Shown here piece by piece: positions 10,173-20,892 of a DNA stretch of 64,000 bases; positions within the stretch are counted from its first letter, which is position 1; every line of letters begins with the position of its first letter. Where the stretch lies: positions 164,926 to 228,925 of the forward strand of contig NW_019173984.1 in the NCBI RefSeq assembly GCF_001642475.1, given 5' to 3'. Made by a program: the position numbers and the translations under genes. The DNA is from Fonsecaea monophora. Taxonomy: Eukaryota; Ascomycota; Eurotiomycetes; Chaetothyriales; Herpotrichiellaceae. The notes beneath the pieces were generated by a model. The model made no database searches. It saw nothing but the letters and a program-made list of their open reading frames with translations, and had not been told where the DNA came from.

Positions 10173-12058
10173 TCATAAACCTGGAGGTGGCGGCACCGCC
10201 GAGTAGCCACTAGATGGAGGTGGTGGTGGAGGTGCTGCAGCACCATTATCAGCCGGAGGAGGCGGAGGATTGTTATCTGCTGGTCCTGATGGCGGTGGCG
10301 GTGGAGACTGTTGAGCGGCAGCGGCCTGCTGCTGGTAGTATTGATAGTAGGCAACGTAGTTTTGATAGCCACCATAGGCAGCGTAAGGATCACCGCCAGG
10401 TTGACTGGCATAGTACTGCGCATATTGTGCGGCGTAATCTGTGGGTGAAGAAGCAGTTCCAGGCGCAGGGGTGGCTGACGCTCCAGCATAGGGGGAGTTG
10501 TAGTTGTTGCTGCCATGCGAGTAATTGTTGTCGCCGCGACCGCGGTCTCTTCCGTGTCCATAAGAACTGCGATTTGCATCAGCTCCGTAACCATCAGTGT
10601 ATGACTCCATTCTCGGTGGTGGCGGGTTGGCTTTGAAGTGCTCAAAGTTCACGCGGACGTTAGCAAGCAGATCCTCACACAGTTCTTTGGCCTTTTGAAC
10701 TTGAGCGGGTTGAGGTCCTGCAACATGGAGATACATGGGCTCATCCGACTCTTGTCCAGTGCTGTGTTCCATAAAGCCAGATCCACGGCCCTTGATTTGG
10801 ACTCTACATCCCGTCTCCTGTTGGATGTGTTTGACGTAGGCACCGCCTTGACCCACGACCTGTGCGCGGAGGTTGAATCCGGGAATGTTCTCCATGTCGA
10901 TGGGAATCCGCTCTTCGGGCCATTTTCTCTGATCACAGGTGAGTTGCGAGACCCAAACAGTCACATCGTCTCTTACGTACCCTGCCAAATTCATCTCGTT
11001 CAAATTGCTCCGGTTCCCTGCGGCGAAAGCGTCTTTCGTCAACCAGGTTGGGAAGTTCTTGCTTCATTAGCTCCTCTATTTTCGCAATAGCCTTCTCGAG
11101 CCCGGCCTTGGTGGTGCTGGTGACGTGCAGATACAGGGGTGGATTCTGTGTCCTATTAGTCGATTGGTCATTTTTGTAGGTTCTGTAGCTTACCGTTGCA
11201 GTAGCCATAGACTTATCCGGATAGTAAGAACCGCGGGTTGTGACATCTTCAAATAAAGGTAAGTTTTGTGCAACCCTCAAAGAATTGCGCCAGGGTAATC
11301 ATACCAGCTCCTGTTTCTTCCTTGATCTAAAGGCAGACAAGCCATGTCAGCAAATTACCCACGTAAATGTTTTGAGAGACATCCTTCGGCTGGAGTACTT
11401 GTTCTCGCCGGACAAAGATAGGTTGTTTCCTGAGGACAGCTCGACACACCCAGTACCAAGCAAACGATGCAATCAAAGTAGGTGAGAGGGGAAATTTACC
11501 ATCCTTTGCGTAGAGCCCTTTGTCAAAGTGTAGCGGTTGCGCAGGTCGTTCACCTCAATGTCCTTGATATAGTCTCCATCGGCAATGTAGATCTCCCCGT
11601 CAACCTTGGCTGCGCTTTGACCGGAGGAAGGAGTCGCAGGAGTAGGAGCAGGGGTCGGAGTGAGTGACTAAAGAACGGTCAGCGTACACGCCTTGTCCGG
11701 ACGGCCTGTATCGACGTACGGATCGAACTGGAGGGACGTCGACATGCTGAATGCCCTTGCGAGCTTGCAGCTCAGCATTGATCTTTGCAGCAGCGGCAGC
11801 TTTGTGAGTGTTAGCAGCGCGACACGGCATGTATGCACGGGGGAAGTTACCGGCGGCGGCAGCTGGATCTAGAGGGGTGCTGCGCTTCTCAGACGCTGCG
11901 GGACTCTGACTAGCTTTTGCGAGCGGACTGCGACTTCTCCTGGACTCGCTGTGTCGGGACGATGGAGATCTGGAGCGTCTGTCGAAGCGCGAAGTCTTTC
12001 GTGGCTCGGGTTCTGTCTGGTCGAACCGTGACCGCTTGCGAGGCGCATCGTCTGCCAT
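10173..12058 (-). CDS. KH-domain RNA-binding protein, KHDC4/BLOM7-like
   Basis: The minus-strand exons are 12058-11851, 11799-11720, 11667-11500, 11326-11305, 11246-11194, 11145-10981 and 10928-10173, 483 residues if all are used. The N-terminus is an SR-like Arg/Ser/Pro segment (RKTSRFDRRSRSPSSR). Then come AAAAAKINAELQARKGIQHVDVPP and two KH-type folds: one with NRYTLTKGSTQRMIKEETGA and TTRGSYYPDKS, the second with GFNLRAQVVGQGGAYVKHIQ carrying the GxxG-type loop. The C-terminal 170 residues are Pro/Tyr/Gln-rich and disordered. BLOM7 relatives bind pre-mRNA and assist 5' splice-site choice with the Prp19 complex. One exon is a 22-nt microexon (11305-11326). The 51-nt piece 11800-11850 is in frame both ways, but has a GTAACT donor and GCTAAC branch; homologues as I recall them read straight through the Ala run, so it is called an intron. 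Confidence 0.88.
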
Positions 12059-12398
12059 GGTGGAGGGTTACTGAGGATGTCAGATGTGGTTGCGAAGGAT
12101 ATTCTACGGGCCGTAGCTGTCTAATTCGGTGGCAAGTGAGGGAAAAGAGTAGGGAATAGTACCAGGTAGTTGAAGGGGAGAGAAAAAGAAAGTGGAATTG
12201 ATTGGGGACGGCGTGTGGCTCGTGGCTTGAGTTTGCGGAGAAAAGTGGACGGGATGTTCGTGAGGAGTCTGGCTATCTGGGCGTCCTTGGCAACAACAAC
12301 AAAATGACCAGGTCCTGGACAATATAGTATTGCACTTGGGGTGACGAATGCATATGTATACCTCGTATACCCCTATGGATATTCACAGGGACATCGTG
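12059..12398. other. Upstream region of the KH-domain gene
   Basis: 340 bases between two minus-strand genes, expected to hold the KH-gene promoter and the bmt5 3' end. No gene is seen. Confidence 0.5.
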
Positions 12399-13596
12399 TC
12401 ACTCGCTGTCATCTTCGTCACTCCCCTGCTTCCGTCTCTTTTTCCCTCGGGGTGACACCACGTCCTCCGGCTCTGCACTTTGGTCCTCGAGCACGTAGCA
12501 CCGGGCATCACGCTCCTCGCCTCTCCAGGCCCCTTTCCTCTTCCCTTCGTCGCTCCTGTCCTTGCCGGTGGTGATATCCCCAACTGTCCTCGCGTGACGG
12601 TACCCTGGGTAGGCAGACCACGGGAACTTGAAGCTTTCCACCACCCTGAGGCCACAGTGACGGGCCAAATCCCGGATATTCCACAACGTGTAAGGTTCGC
12701 CCTCAAACAGCGTGACGAGAATCTGGCCATTCACCGCACCAGGGTTGAGACCCTCTGAGATATCATCATAGTCACTCCCGTCATCTCTAACCGCTGCCGG
12801 ACGGGTTCGAGACGAGAGCAAAGATTTGGCCGACCGAAAAAACCCTACCAGCAGCTCTTGGTTGTAGCGGACTTGCCGGTTGACATCGGTACTTAGACCT
12901 CCCACATGGGGAAAGTTGAAGACAATCTTGGTGAAGGGAGAATATGGTCTTAGGGCTTTCTTATGCGCCGACGAAAGCTTCGTAGCGTCAATGCCGTAAA
13001 GGATGTGGACAGCTTCCTCGTCTCGAGGCGTGTCTGAGTCTACGGCTTGATCGAGAGTAGGAGAGTCAGGTGGTGACGGAGAAAACCCATTCCATTCGTC
13101 GTCTTTGTGGTTCGCGGTCTCATTGCCTTGACCTGTCTCATGTTGTGTTGTGTCGGTATCATTGCCACGAGCGGCCGACCAAAGCTGTATTATAGTCTTC
13201 TGGACATCTGGGTATTTGCTCTGGAGCACGTCCTTGGAGTCGTAGCAGGTTGCTACTATTTGGTTCACTTTGTGGTGTAGTCTCAACGACAGCGAGAACG
13301 AAAAGTCTCCTAGAATGTCATTAGCAGCCACCGCATCAATGAGCTATCCAGTCCGTCTAGAGGCCGCGAACCAGGAAGATCGGGCACTGGCACTCACCTT
13401 CGCCAACAAGCAGTACGTTGTCATGCTTGGTAAAAGGCACCTTGACCCGTGCCTGTGGCTGACCATGTTGGGACCCGGTGGCTGGTGCTTTGGGTTTGGT
13501 GGGAGGGTGATGGCTGTGCTGTCTCCTGACCACGGCGGATTTGCCGAACGTTGAGTGGTGCTGATGCTTGCGGCCTGGACGCTGGACTTTGCCCAT
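12399..13596 (-). CDS. bmt5: 25S rRNA (uridine-N3)-methyltransferase, Bmt5-like
   Basis: Two exons, 13596-13398 and 13309-12399, give 369 residues. The splice completes the family's SAM-binding motif VGEGDFSFSLSL (residues about 63-74) across the junction; neither exon alone has it. Downstream are IVATCYDS, the FNFPHVGG motif (a Bmt5/DUF2431 signature), NQELLVGFFRSAKSLL and GQILVTLFEGEPYTLWNI, then a basic/acidic tail ending KKRRKQGSDEDDSE. The N-terminal 60 residues are a His/Pro/Lys-rich nucleolar-type extension. Yeast Bmt5 methylates U2634 of 25S rRNA in the nucleolus. A longer-than-usual acidic linker (residues about 120-170) separates the SAM motif from FPHVGG. Confidence 0.93.
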
Positions 13597-14719
13597 CTAC
13601 TCCCATATGATGCAGTCACACAAATTGAGGAGCCGACGCTTTTCTGGACCACGATAAGATATTTTGTTCTTTCCGGCTTAGGGTATGAGGCACTAACCTA
13701 ATGCAGCTTCTCCAGGTTATAAAAGTGCCAAGATGAAATACCTTTCCCGAGTACTTATACAGGCAAGGTGTGTGAGTATGATAACTTGGTTGGTATTAAG
13801 TCTATCTAGCGCCCCTGCAGTCTGTTGTGTGCCGCGGTGGAAATAATTCGGCTAACCTTCGTAAAAAGGTCAGGGTAATAAGGTGTCATCGTAGGACGAG
13901 GCTTTCATACCTACAATAGCTATACTAGGCGGCGAGCGAGATTGGAGAGTTACAAGAAGGCGTATAAGGCTGACAGGTAAGGCTGAGATTTGCAAATCCA
14001 TGGGTTCCTATATAAGGTCGGCGGCGGCGAGGTCGAGATTCATACAAGATAGATGTCTACAAAATGACCAGCAGTTGCACATACATTTCATATGCCACAA
14101 GCCTTGTGCGGTACTACATGTGGTGCCAAGGGTAACTGCTGTGGTTGGTCTTACCACTGGCACCATGTTAGGCAGCGGCTGTTGCTGGTCAGTCTGATGT
14201 GTCGTACTTGCGGATAGAACTTGTCGACGTTCGACGACCAGCATTGGAGCGGATTGCGTGTCTGTGCTAAGCACGTGGTCGACAAGCGGATGATTGTCTT
14301 GGTAGGGTGGTCCTCTGGCTTAAACCAAGGTGCCATGGTCTCGCTCACTGGATGAAAGTCAGATTAGCCCGCTTCCTCGAGCTGTGTGAATAACCTGGAC
14401 CAAAGATGTGAGAACTGGAGTTCCGCAATCTCCATGGGCTAATATGAAGGAGAAGCGCAGTAAGGTGTTGATGCCCAACGCACAGTTATTGAGCTCAGAT
14501 TGGGTCTCTAGGTATGGACGCTTTTGAGGCACCGTTGGTCGTGAAGGCCAGAGCCAGTCATGATTTGGTAGAATGACATCGACGCCCCTTCTCCTCCCTC
14601 CAAGCGTCGTCACATGTGGCGTTTCGGTATTGGCTGAAATGCTCTGCGTGAACAATGAAGATGTGAGGGGCATTATCGCACTGCAATTGGGCGCAGTTTA
14701 GGCTAGCCTGACATTGACC
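13597..14719. other. Intergenic region left of the repeat block
   Basis: About 1.1 kb upstream of bmt5. No supported gene was found. Small frames near 14000-14750 have no motif and look like chance. Confidence 0.5.
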
Positions 14720-14986
14720 CTGACAGCTAGCAAGTGAAGACCCTGAGAACGCCACTGTCTCTCGCTGTAGAGCACGACCATGGGGGCGTGGCTGCTCGAC
14801 TGACTTCCAATCCTAAAGTTGATGTCAATGCCGCGGACGCTATTGGAATGACGCCTTTGATGTGGGCGAGCAAGCTTAATCGTCTGAGATTGTAAGAATA
14901 TTGCTGTCGAGAAAAGACATCAATGTATATCTCAAGGACTTCAATGGATGGCCAGCCAAAGCTTGGGCTGTTTCCCTCTAAGAAAC
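14720..14986 (+). pseudogene. Ankyrin-repeat gene relic with a frameshift
   Basis: Without a start codon, the plus strand reads LRTPLSLAVEHDHGGVAARL, then SNPKVDVNAADAIGMTPLMW and ASKLNR. That is an ankyrin repeat end followed by the next repeat's GMTPLMWA helix. The frame then hits a stop (LRL-stop near 14894). A shift of one frame continues the expected sequence IVRILLSRKDINVYLKDFNG followed by WPAKAWA, and stops near 14983. The two frames join exactly where the second ankyrin helix should run, so this is a decayed fragment of a fungal ankyrin protein. It sits directly against the retroelement block, suggesting disruption or abandonment of a former gene. Confidence 0.78.
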
Positions 14987-15092
14987 TCTTCCAAGAGTTT
15001 CGCGCTGGTGTCGATGAGCCTCATGTCTATGTCGACAGAAGTATCTCGGCCTTAGTAAATGGACGCAGGTAAGAATAAACAGGATGAAGGTT

Positions 15093-15113
15093 GGGGGCGG
15101 GGGTGGGAGGGGG
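15093..15113 (+). other. G-quadruplex motif
   Basis: Four G-runs (5, 5, 3 and 5 G) separated by single bases C, T and A. This fits the strict G3+N1 quadruplex pattern on the plus strand. It lies between the ankyrin relic and the repeat block. Confidence 0.75.
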
Positions 15114-15455
15114 TATTACGGCCTAGGTCGACCACCTCGGGCAGCGAGGCAGGCACGTGGTAGGCTACCACCGGTGTGACTCAATAGAGGAACATGGTGA
15201 ATTCTACTAGGTCCTGGGGACCGTCTGACTATATACCTTCGAGTAATTTACAGGGCCCTACCGGCGCTAGTCCTCGGCCGAAGGCCTTCGGACTAGCGTA
15301 ACGGTCATTATACGTCCTTAGCATCCCTACTAGTTATAGCCTCCCCTACTTAACTTCGAAGGCCCTCCTTCGACGGCACTCGTAGATAAGGCTATCGGCC
15401 TTACTAGACTAGTGGCCTTTACCTTATAGATAAATGAAATAAGTTAGCTAGGAAT

Positions 15456-15962
15456 TGTGAGGGTTTAGAAAGAGTTCTATAACTAGCTAGCTAACCTAGT
15501 AATAAGGAGGATAAATCTAAGGGGAGAGAAGGAGGAATAACGTCCCCTCCCTCTCTCCTTATATCGTACGCTCCTCCGTAAGGGGTACTTAATGTCTTCC
15601 CCTTTCTCCCTTATCCTTCCTCTTTCGTATACGCCTTAGGTTTCCCTTACCTTTATCTCTCCTCCTTACCTTTCCTTACGTACCGTATCTTAGTTACTAG
15701 GATCTAGTATCCCTTACACCGTACGTACCTTATCTAATCAGGGGGCTGTATTTATATAGGTAAATTCGGCTAATTAGGAGGTGGCGTTAGTCCTAACGTT
15801 AGTCTTGGCACTGGTTCGTCAGAACCGAGCCTTTATCAGAGCTACTTCCTGTATGGCCTAACGGGGTTAAGCTTCCTCAGTCACAGTCCTTATATTTGTC
15901 AGAGCTGCTTCCTATATGGCCTAACGGGGCTAGGCTTCCTCAGTTACAGTCCTTATATTACA
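15456..15962 (-). repeat. Left LTR (3' LTR of the minus-strand element), 507 bp
   Basis: The segment starts TGTGAGGG and ends TTATATTACA on the plus strand, so in the element's orientation it runs TGTAATA...CCCTCACA with TG/CA ends. Its inner 380 bp match the LTR copies at 20245-20892, but with many C-to-T/G-to-A changes. For example, the stretch after TTCCCTTACCT reads TTACTAGGATCTAGTATC here against TTGCCAGGATTCGGTATC in the right copy. Confidence 0.75.
15835..15960. repeat. Tandem duplication of about 63 bp inside the left LTR
   Basis: Two adjacent units share the pattern ATCAGAGCTACTTCCTGTAT, GGCCTAACGGGG, CTTCCTCAGT and ACAGTCCTTATAT, with transitions between them. In the element's orientation this is the 5' part of the LTR (U3). 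The right-hand LTR copies have a short TGTGATGGGTTGAACC start instead, so LTR variants differ here. Confidence 0.75.
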
Positions 15963-16439
15963 TAAGCTAGGTCGAGATAACGTAAGGTATAAATAGTTAG
16001 ATAACTTTAGAATAGTATAGTGAAGTAGATGTCATAAGTTAGCTACGAGAGAGTGTAACTATGAAAGGGTAATAAGCGTAGCTATATACTTATAAGGCGT
16101 ATCCCGAATAGGTAACTAGGAATGGTATATTAATATATTAATATAGTCCATACTAATATACTATCATATCATAAGTTTTCCTTTTTAGTAGTCACGTACG
16201 GTACGTAACCTAGCCTTACATCTATCAGGCCGCCCCGACTCGGTAGACCTACCTCTAGGCGCCTAGCGCTCTAGGTCATATAAAGGCCGTTTCTAACACT
16301 ATCCCCCTTCCATCCTATTCGTTATCCTTAACGTACTTAAGGTAGGCCGCGCCTACCCTATATCTCTCGTTCTCTTCTTCTTCTATCTCATAACTAACTA
16401 TATAGAACTTCCGTATAGTTAAACCTCGTCGTTCCTTAA

Positions 16440-16765
16440 AACCTATGAAAACTTAAAGCGAGCGTCGCATTAAGCTTACCGACTCCATCTCTACCGATTC
16501 GGATAACATCGTAATGGTCGCCTATACTGAGTACGTTAATTATAGTATTATCTATTACTACGACCGCGAATAGTCGTCTTCGTATACCGAATGTCTCCGA
16601 AAACAGCGAAAATGTAACGGTACTTTCTTAATGGAAGAATTTCGAAAAGTAGGGGAATAAAAGAAATAGCTGGTTATAAAGTCGCGGGCGAAGCGAAAAG
16701 AGATCGCTCGGCTCCGTAAGCTAATCGCTAAGGTAGAGGAGGAGGACGTCTTCTTCTAAGGGGAA
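16440..16765 (+). pseudogene. Relic of an extra open frame antisense to pol
   Basis: The plus strand gives a readable but stop-broken protein: TDSDNIVMVAYTEYVNY, then YTECLRKQRKCNGTF, LMEEFRKVGE and KSRAKRKEIARLRKLIAKV with EEED. Stops replace what look like Trp, Gln or Glu codons, as RIP would do. The Cys pattern ECLRKQRKC and the basic coiled helix recall small Cys-containing ORFs I have seen beside fungal gypsy elements (ECxRRGRRCDG type). It lies downstream of integrase and on the opposite strand to pol. Function unknown. Confidence 0.55.
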
Positions 16766-16808
16766 CTTAAGCACCTCGAGGGGAACTTAAGCACCTCGAG
16801 GGGATCTC
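16757..16808. repeat. Two copies of a 20-bp unit
   Basis: AAGGGGAACTTAAGCACCTC-type units repeat twice back-to-back and a third, shorter GGGGATCTCGAG piece follows. It lies inside the antisense ORF relic. Confidence 0.7.
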
Positions 16809-17079
16809 GAGTCGAATGTTACGTCGTAAAATATAAGCGTTAAGGGTGTTCGATAAACTACCGGAGTTAGAGAAGCTAATTCTCGCTAAACCTAACTTCG
16901 CCTAAAATAACGCCTCGAGCGTCGAATAAATTAACTAGGAGGCTGTATTATCTAGTAGAACTACTCCGGGTGTTATCTTTAGGTCTCCTTTAGAACCTCC
17001 TTCGATAGGTAAGTCTCCGGTTCCTAGCTATTCTCTAACTCGTCGTATCCTAACTATTTAATTAGGTACTGAGGGTTAC

Positions 17080-20000
17080 CGTACCTAACGCGTCTCTAAA
17101 GTACCTTCTCTACGTCGTATTCCTCTAGTGCGACTTCGTCTAGCGGTAGTAATTAGATTAGTTTAGCGTTCTTTAGTGCTAGTTTAAGTAATAAGATATA
17201 GAATACATTATGAATCCTTATATCTTTTAGGAGTTCTAACCGATAGTTAACTTTCCCTAGCTTCTTCTTAATTCTAAAGGGTCCTAGCTTAACGTAATCT
17301 AGTTTTATACTTAGCCGCTTTATTTTAATATTTTTTTTATAAAAGATAGACGGAGTCCCCCTCCGCTAGGGGCGGTCCCTCGACCCTTTTCTTATTTACG
17401 TATTTTACCATTCTCTCTATAATAAATCCGAGGTTTTCTCGTAACTTTTAGTGTATCTCTTTAATTATCGCTACTTTCTTAAGAGCTCCCGGGTTCGTAC
17501 TCTCTATAATCGTATCTTCTAGCCTAGGGTAGAAACCGTAGTTAGCGTAGAATGAGCTTATTCCTATTACTAACTTATAATTATTAAAGTAGAACTATAC
17601 GACTAGTAGTATCGCGACTTAATTAGTCTATCCGTAATCTATATATATCCGTAAATATTATTCTAAGGTTTAGTTTATTCTCTTAGTCTAATCATCTATC
17701 TATAGGTAGAACGATGTAGATAGCTTATACTTCGTCATTAATAACCTTATTAGTTCTTTCTAGAACTTAGACGTAAAGAGCTTATCTCTATCCGTAATAA
17801 TTTCTTTTAGTATACCGTAATTTATAAATACGGTTTTCAAGAATTTATAGGCGAAGTCTTCCGCTATTAAACTTTTAAGGTAAGGCCTAAAGTACGAGAA
17901 CTTCGTTAGCCTATTATATATCAAAGATACTATTATAAGTTACTCCCGTAAGGGGTTCCTTTAACTCTAATAGTTTCGTAATAAAGTTCATCGTGATAGA
18001 TGTCTACGTACCCTCTAGTATCTATAATAGTTATAGTAACCCGTATAGCTTATATTAACTATACTTATCCCGTATATACACTTCGTAATTCTACGTAAAT
18101 TCTTATATATCTTTTCTTATACCCCTCTATAGTTCATAGTATTAGGTAATTAACTCGATTATTTTATTGATTCCTAGATGTCCTATAAGTAGATCATCGT
18201 AGTAGTGTTTTATAACTAATTTTCTATTTTCATCTAGTTTCTATAGTTACTCTATCCCTATAGTATCCTTTATCTAGATTCTTGTATCATACCTATTATT
18301 TATACTATATAATGGCCCTCCTACTACGTAAGTAGGTTAAGCGTACGTGAGGTACTCTCCTTCTTATCGTAGAAGTGACGCGGGCGTTAGTTTAATATCC
18401 GCTATGTAATCTAGCCTACGGCTTAAGGCGTCTACCCTACCGTTTTCCTTACCCTTTGTTCGGAGGACTCGGAGGATTACCTAGATAGGTAATAGATAGG
18501 CTCATTATAGGATCGAACCGATAGGTATTAACTATTCGACTATAGAAGGCTTAGTGAACTTAACTATCTAAGAGAGGGGAGAGGAGTGTCTTTATATAGG
18601 TAGTGAGTGGCGATAGTTAGAAGATAAACGAAACCCATCGAATCGCTATTAGTAAGCGATGATGTAAGTGGCTACACTACCTAGTTATCTTAACTAGCTA
18701 AGCCACCTAGCTACGTGATCAAGTCACGTGCCTAGCGCTAAGCCTAGTTAGGTAAGAGACCTAGATAGCGATATTCCACACCCTTAATATAGTAGATCTA
18801 GAAGTTATAAGTGGCGAGCGTCTCTACCTATCTTACCTATCTTCGATTAAGAACTTTCGTCGTATTCTAATATAGTAGGTTCTTATAGTCGGAGTATATC
18901 TTAACCGTACGTTTAGGTCCTTCGAGGTATACTCTCTAATACTTTAGTACTTCGACGATAGTAAGTAGTTCTTTATCGTATATATCATAGTTTAGCTCTA
19001 GTACTGTCATTTTTCTCGAGAAGTAAGCTACTAGCCTTACTTTTTTATCTTATCCTATCTATATTAGGACCGCGGCGATCGCGCCGTCTAATGCATCCGT
19101 TTTAAGGAGTGTCTAGAGGTCCGGGTTAAAGATCGTAAGGATCGGAGCCTCCGTAAACGCCTTTTTTAGTTTTCGTACTGCCTCTTAAGCGTCTCCCGTT
19201 AAAGTAAAGGTCGCGACTCCTTTCTTTATTAAGTTCGTTAGAGGTGCTGCGATTCGCGAATAGTTCCTAATGAACTTTCTATAGAAATTAGCGAATCTAA
19301 GGAACGCTTATAATTCCTTAAGTATTACTAGTTCTAGCTATTCTAGTATACTTTTAACCTTCTCTAGGTCTATCTATAGTCCGTCTTATAAGACTATATA
19401 GTTAAGAAATCTTATACTTAGCTTATAAAACTAGCATTTTTCTAACTTAACTAGTAGTTAATATTCTCTTAAGGCCTCTAAGACCTTAATAACGTATTCT
19501 ATATATAGTTTATATTCTTCTAAGTAAATTAGAATATCGTTAAGGTATGCGACGTAGAAGATATCTAAGTATTTCCGTAAGACGTTATTAATCAGTACTT
19601 AGAACGTCGTTAGTATATTAGTAAGCCTAAATAGCATTATATAGTACTTATATAGACTATATCGGGTCCTAAAGACGGTCTTCTACTCTTCGCCTTCCTT
19701 TATACGTATACGATAGTACGCGTCTCTTACGTCGATCGTTATAAAGTACCTCGCTTCTCTAAGCTTATCCTATAGCTCGTTAATCCGTAGTAGCGAGTAT
19801 ACGTTTTTAACGGTAATCTCGTTTAACTTTCGATAGTCTATATATAATCGAAGTTCTTTACCGCCCTTCTTAAGGATAAATAGAATCGGATAGCCTACTT
19901 CTAATTCTAAGGGTCTAATATAGTCTTTTATTAAGTTATCCTTAAGGTAATCGCGTAGAGCCTTTTACTCTACTTCGGATAGTAAGTATAGTAGTCCGAA

Positions 20001-20200
20001 CGTAGGTTTCTTCCCTTCCTAGAGTTATATCTTATAATCCTACGGCTTATATTTAGGTAGTGCCTCGAGTCCTACCTTTTTCTCGAATACTTCTTTAAGT
20101 TCTTTATACTTAGGCGGACATTCGGATACTTCGGCTAAAATTTTTATAGGTCGTACCTATACTTCCTTCCTTATAAAGGGTTATACCGTTATTACCTCTC
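17080..20200 (-). pseudogene. Ty3/gypsy pol relic: reverse transcriptase, RNase H, integrase
   Basis: Reading the minus strand from high to low coordinates gives a broken but ordered polyprotein. Reverse transcriptase shows GYPILFILKKGGKELRLYID and YRKLNEITVKN, then IDVRDAYYRIRIKEGEE followed by a stop where Trp is expected (19683-19685). The catalytic box reads YLNDILIY (about 19531-19554) instead of the usual YLDD. RNase H shows FANFYRKFIRNYS, the TDALDGAIAAVL block (about 19067-19102) and YFSRKMTVLELNYDIYDKEL. Integrase core pieces include DRDKLFTSKF (about 17776-17800) and TKRINQTLE near 17680. Stops are mostly TAG for TGG. No gag was recognised upstream, so the element is 5'-incomplete. 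Confidence 0.88.
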
Positions 20201-20244
20201 AGTCTTAAGGTCTCTCGATATAGTCGTAGTTATCGAACCGTACC

Positions 20245-20658
20245 TGTGATGGGTTGAACCCAGAAGGAGGCTCGGTTCTGACGAACCAGCGCTAAGACTA
20301 ACGACAGGACTAACGCCACCTCCTGATTAGCTAAATTTACCTGTACATTGTACAGGCAAAATGCCGCCTCCTGATTAGACGAGGCACGTACCGTGCAAGG
20401 GATACCGAATCCTGGCAAACTGAGACACCGTACGTAAGGGAAGGTAAGGAAGAGAGACAAAAGGCAAGGGAAACGTAAGGCGTGTACGAAAGAGGAAGGA
20501 TAAGGGAGAAAGGGGAAGATAATGAGTATCCCTTGCGGAAGAGCGTACGATATAAGGAGAGAAGGAGGGGACATTATTCCTCCTTCTCTCTCCTCAGATT
20601 TATCCTCCTTGTTACTAGGTTGGCTAGCTAGTTACAGAACTCTTTCCAAACCCTCACA
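20245..20658 (+). repeat. Right LTR copy, 414 bp, opposite orientation to the left LTR
   Basis: Runs TGTGATGGGTTGAACC...CCAAACCCTCACA, with TG/CA ends and a GATATAAGG box near 20549. It is the reverse complement of the left LTR over most of its length but far less RIP-mutated, so it is younger or escaped. It contains a 48-bp insertion-like segment (TAGCTAAATTTACC...CCGCCTCCTGAT) bounded by a CTCCTGATTAG repeat; the adjacent inverted copy lacks it. Confidence 0.75.
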
Positions 20659-20892
20659 CTTAATGTCTTCCCCTTTCTCCCTTATCCTTCCTCTTTCGTA
20701 CACGCCTTACGTTTCCCTTGCCTTTTGTCTCTCTTCCTTACCTTCCCTTGCGTACGGTGTCTCAGTTTGCCAGGATTCGGTATCCCTTGTACGGTACGCG
20801 CCTCGTCCAATCAGGAGGTGGCGTTAGTCCTGTCGTTAGTCTTGGCGCTGGTTCGTCAGAACCGAGCCTCCTTCTAGGTTCAACCCATCACA
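20657..20892 (-). repeat. Truncated inverted LTR copy forming a foldback with its neighbour
   Basis: Immediately after the CCCTCACA end, the sequence re-enters the LTR in reverse orientation at ACTTAATGTCTTCCCC and runs to its TG end (CCCATCACA). About 235 bp can therefore pair with 20245-20520. It lacks the 48-bp segment of its partner, as if lost between the two CTCCTGATTAG repeats. No flanking target duplication was found around the pair. Confidence 0.72.
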
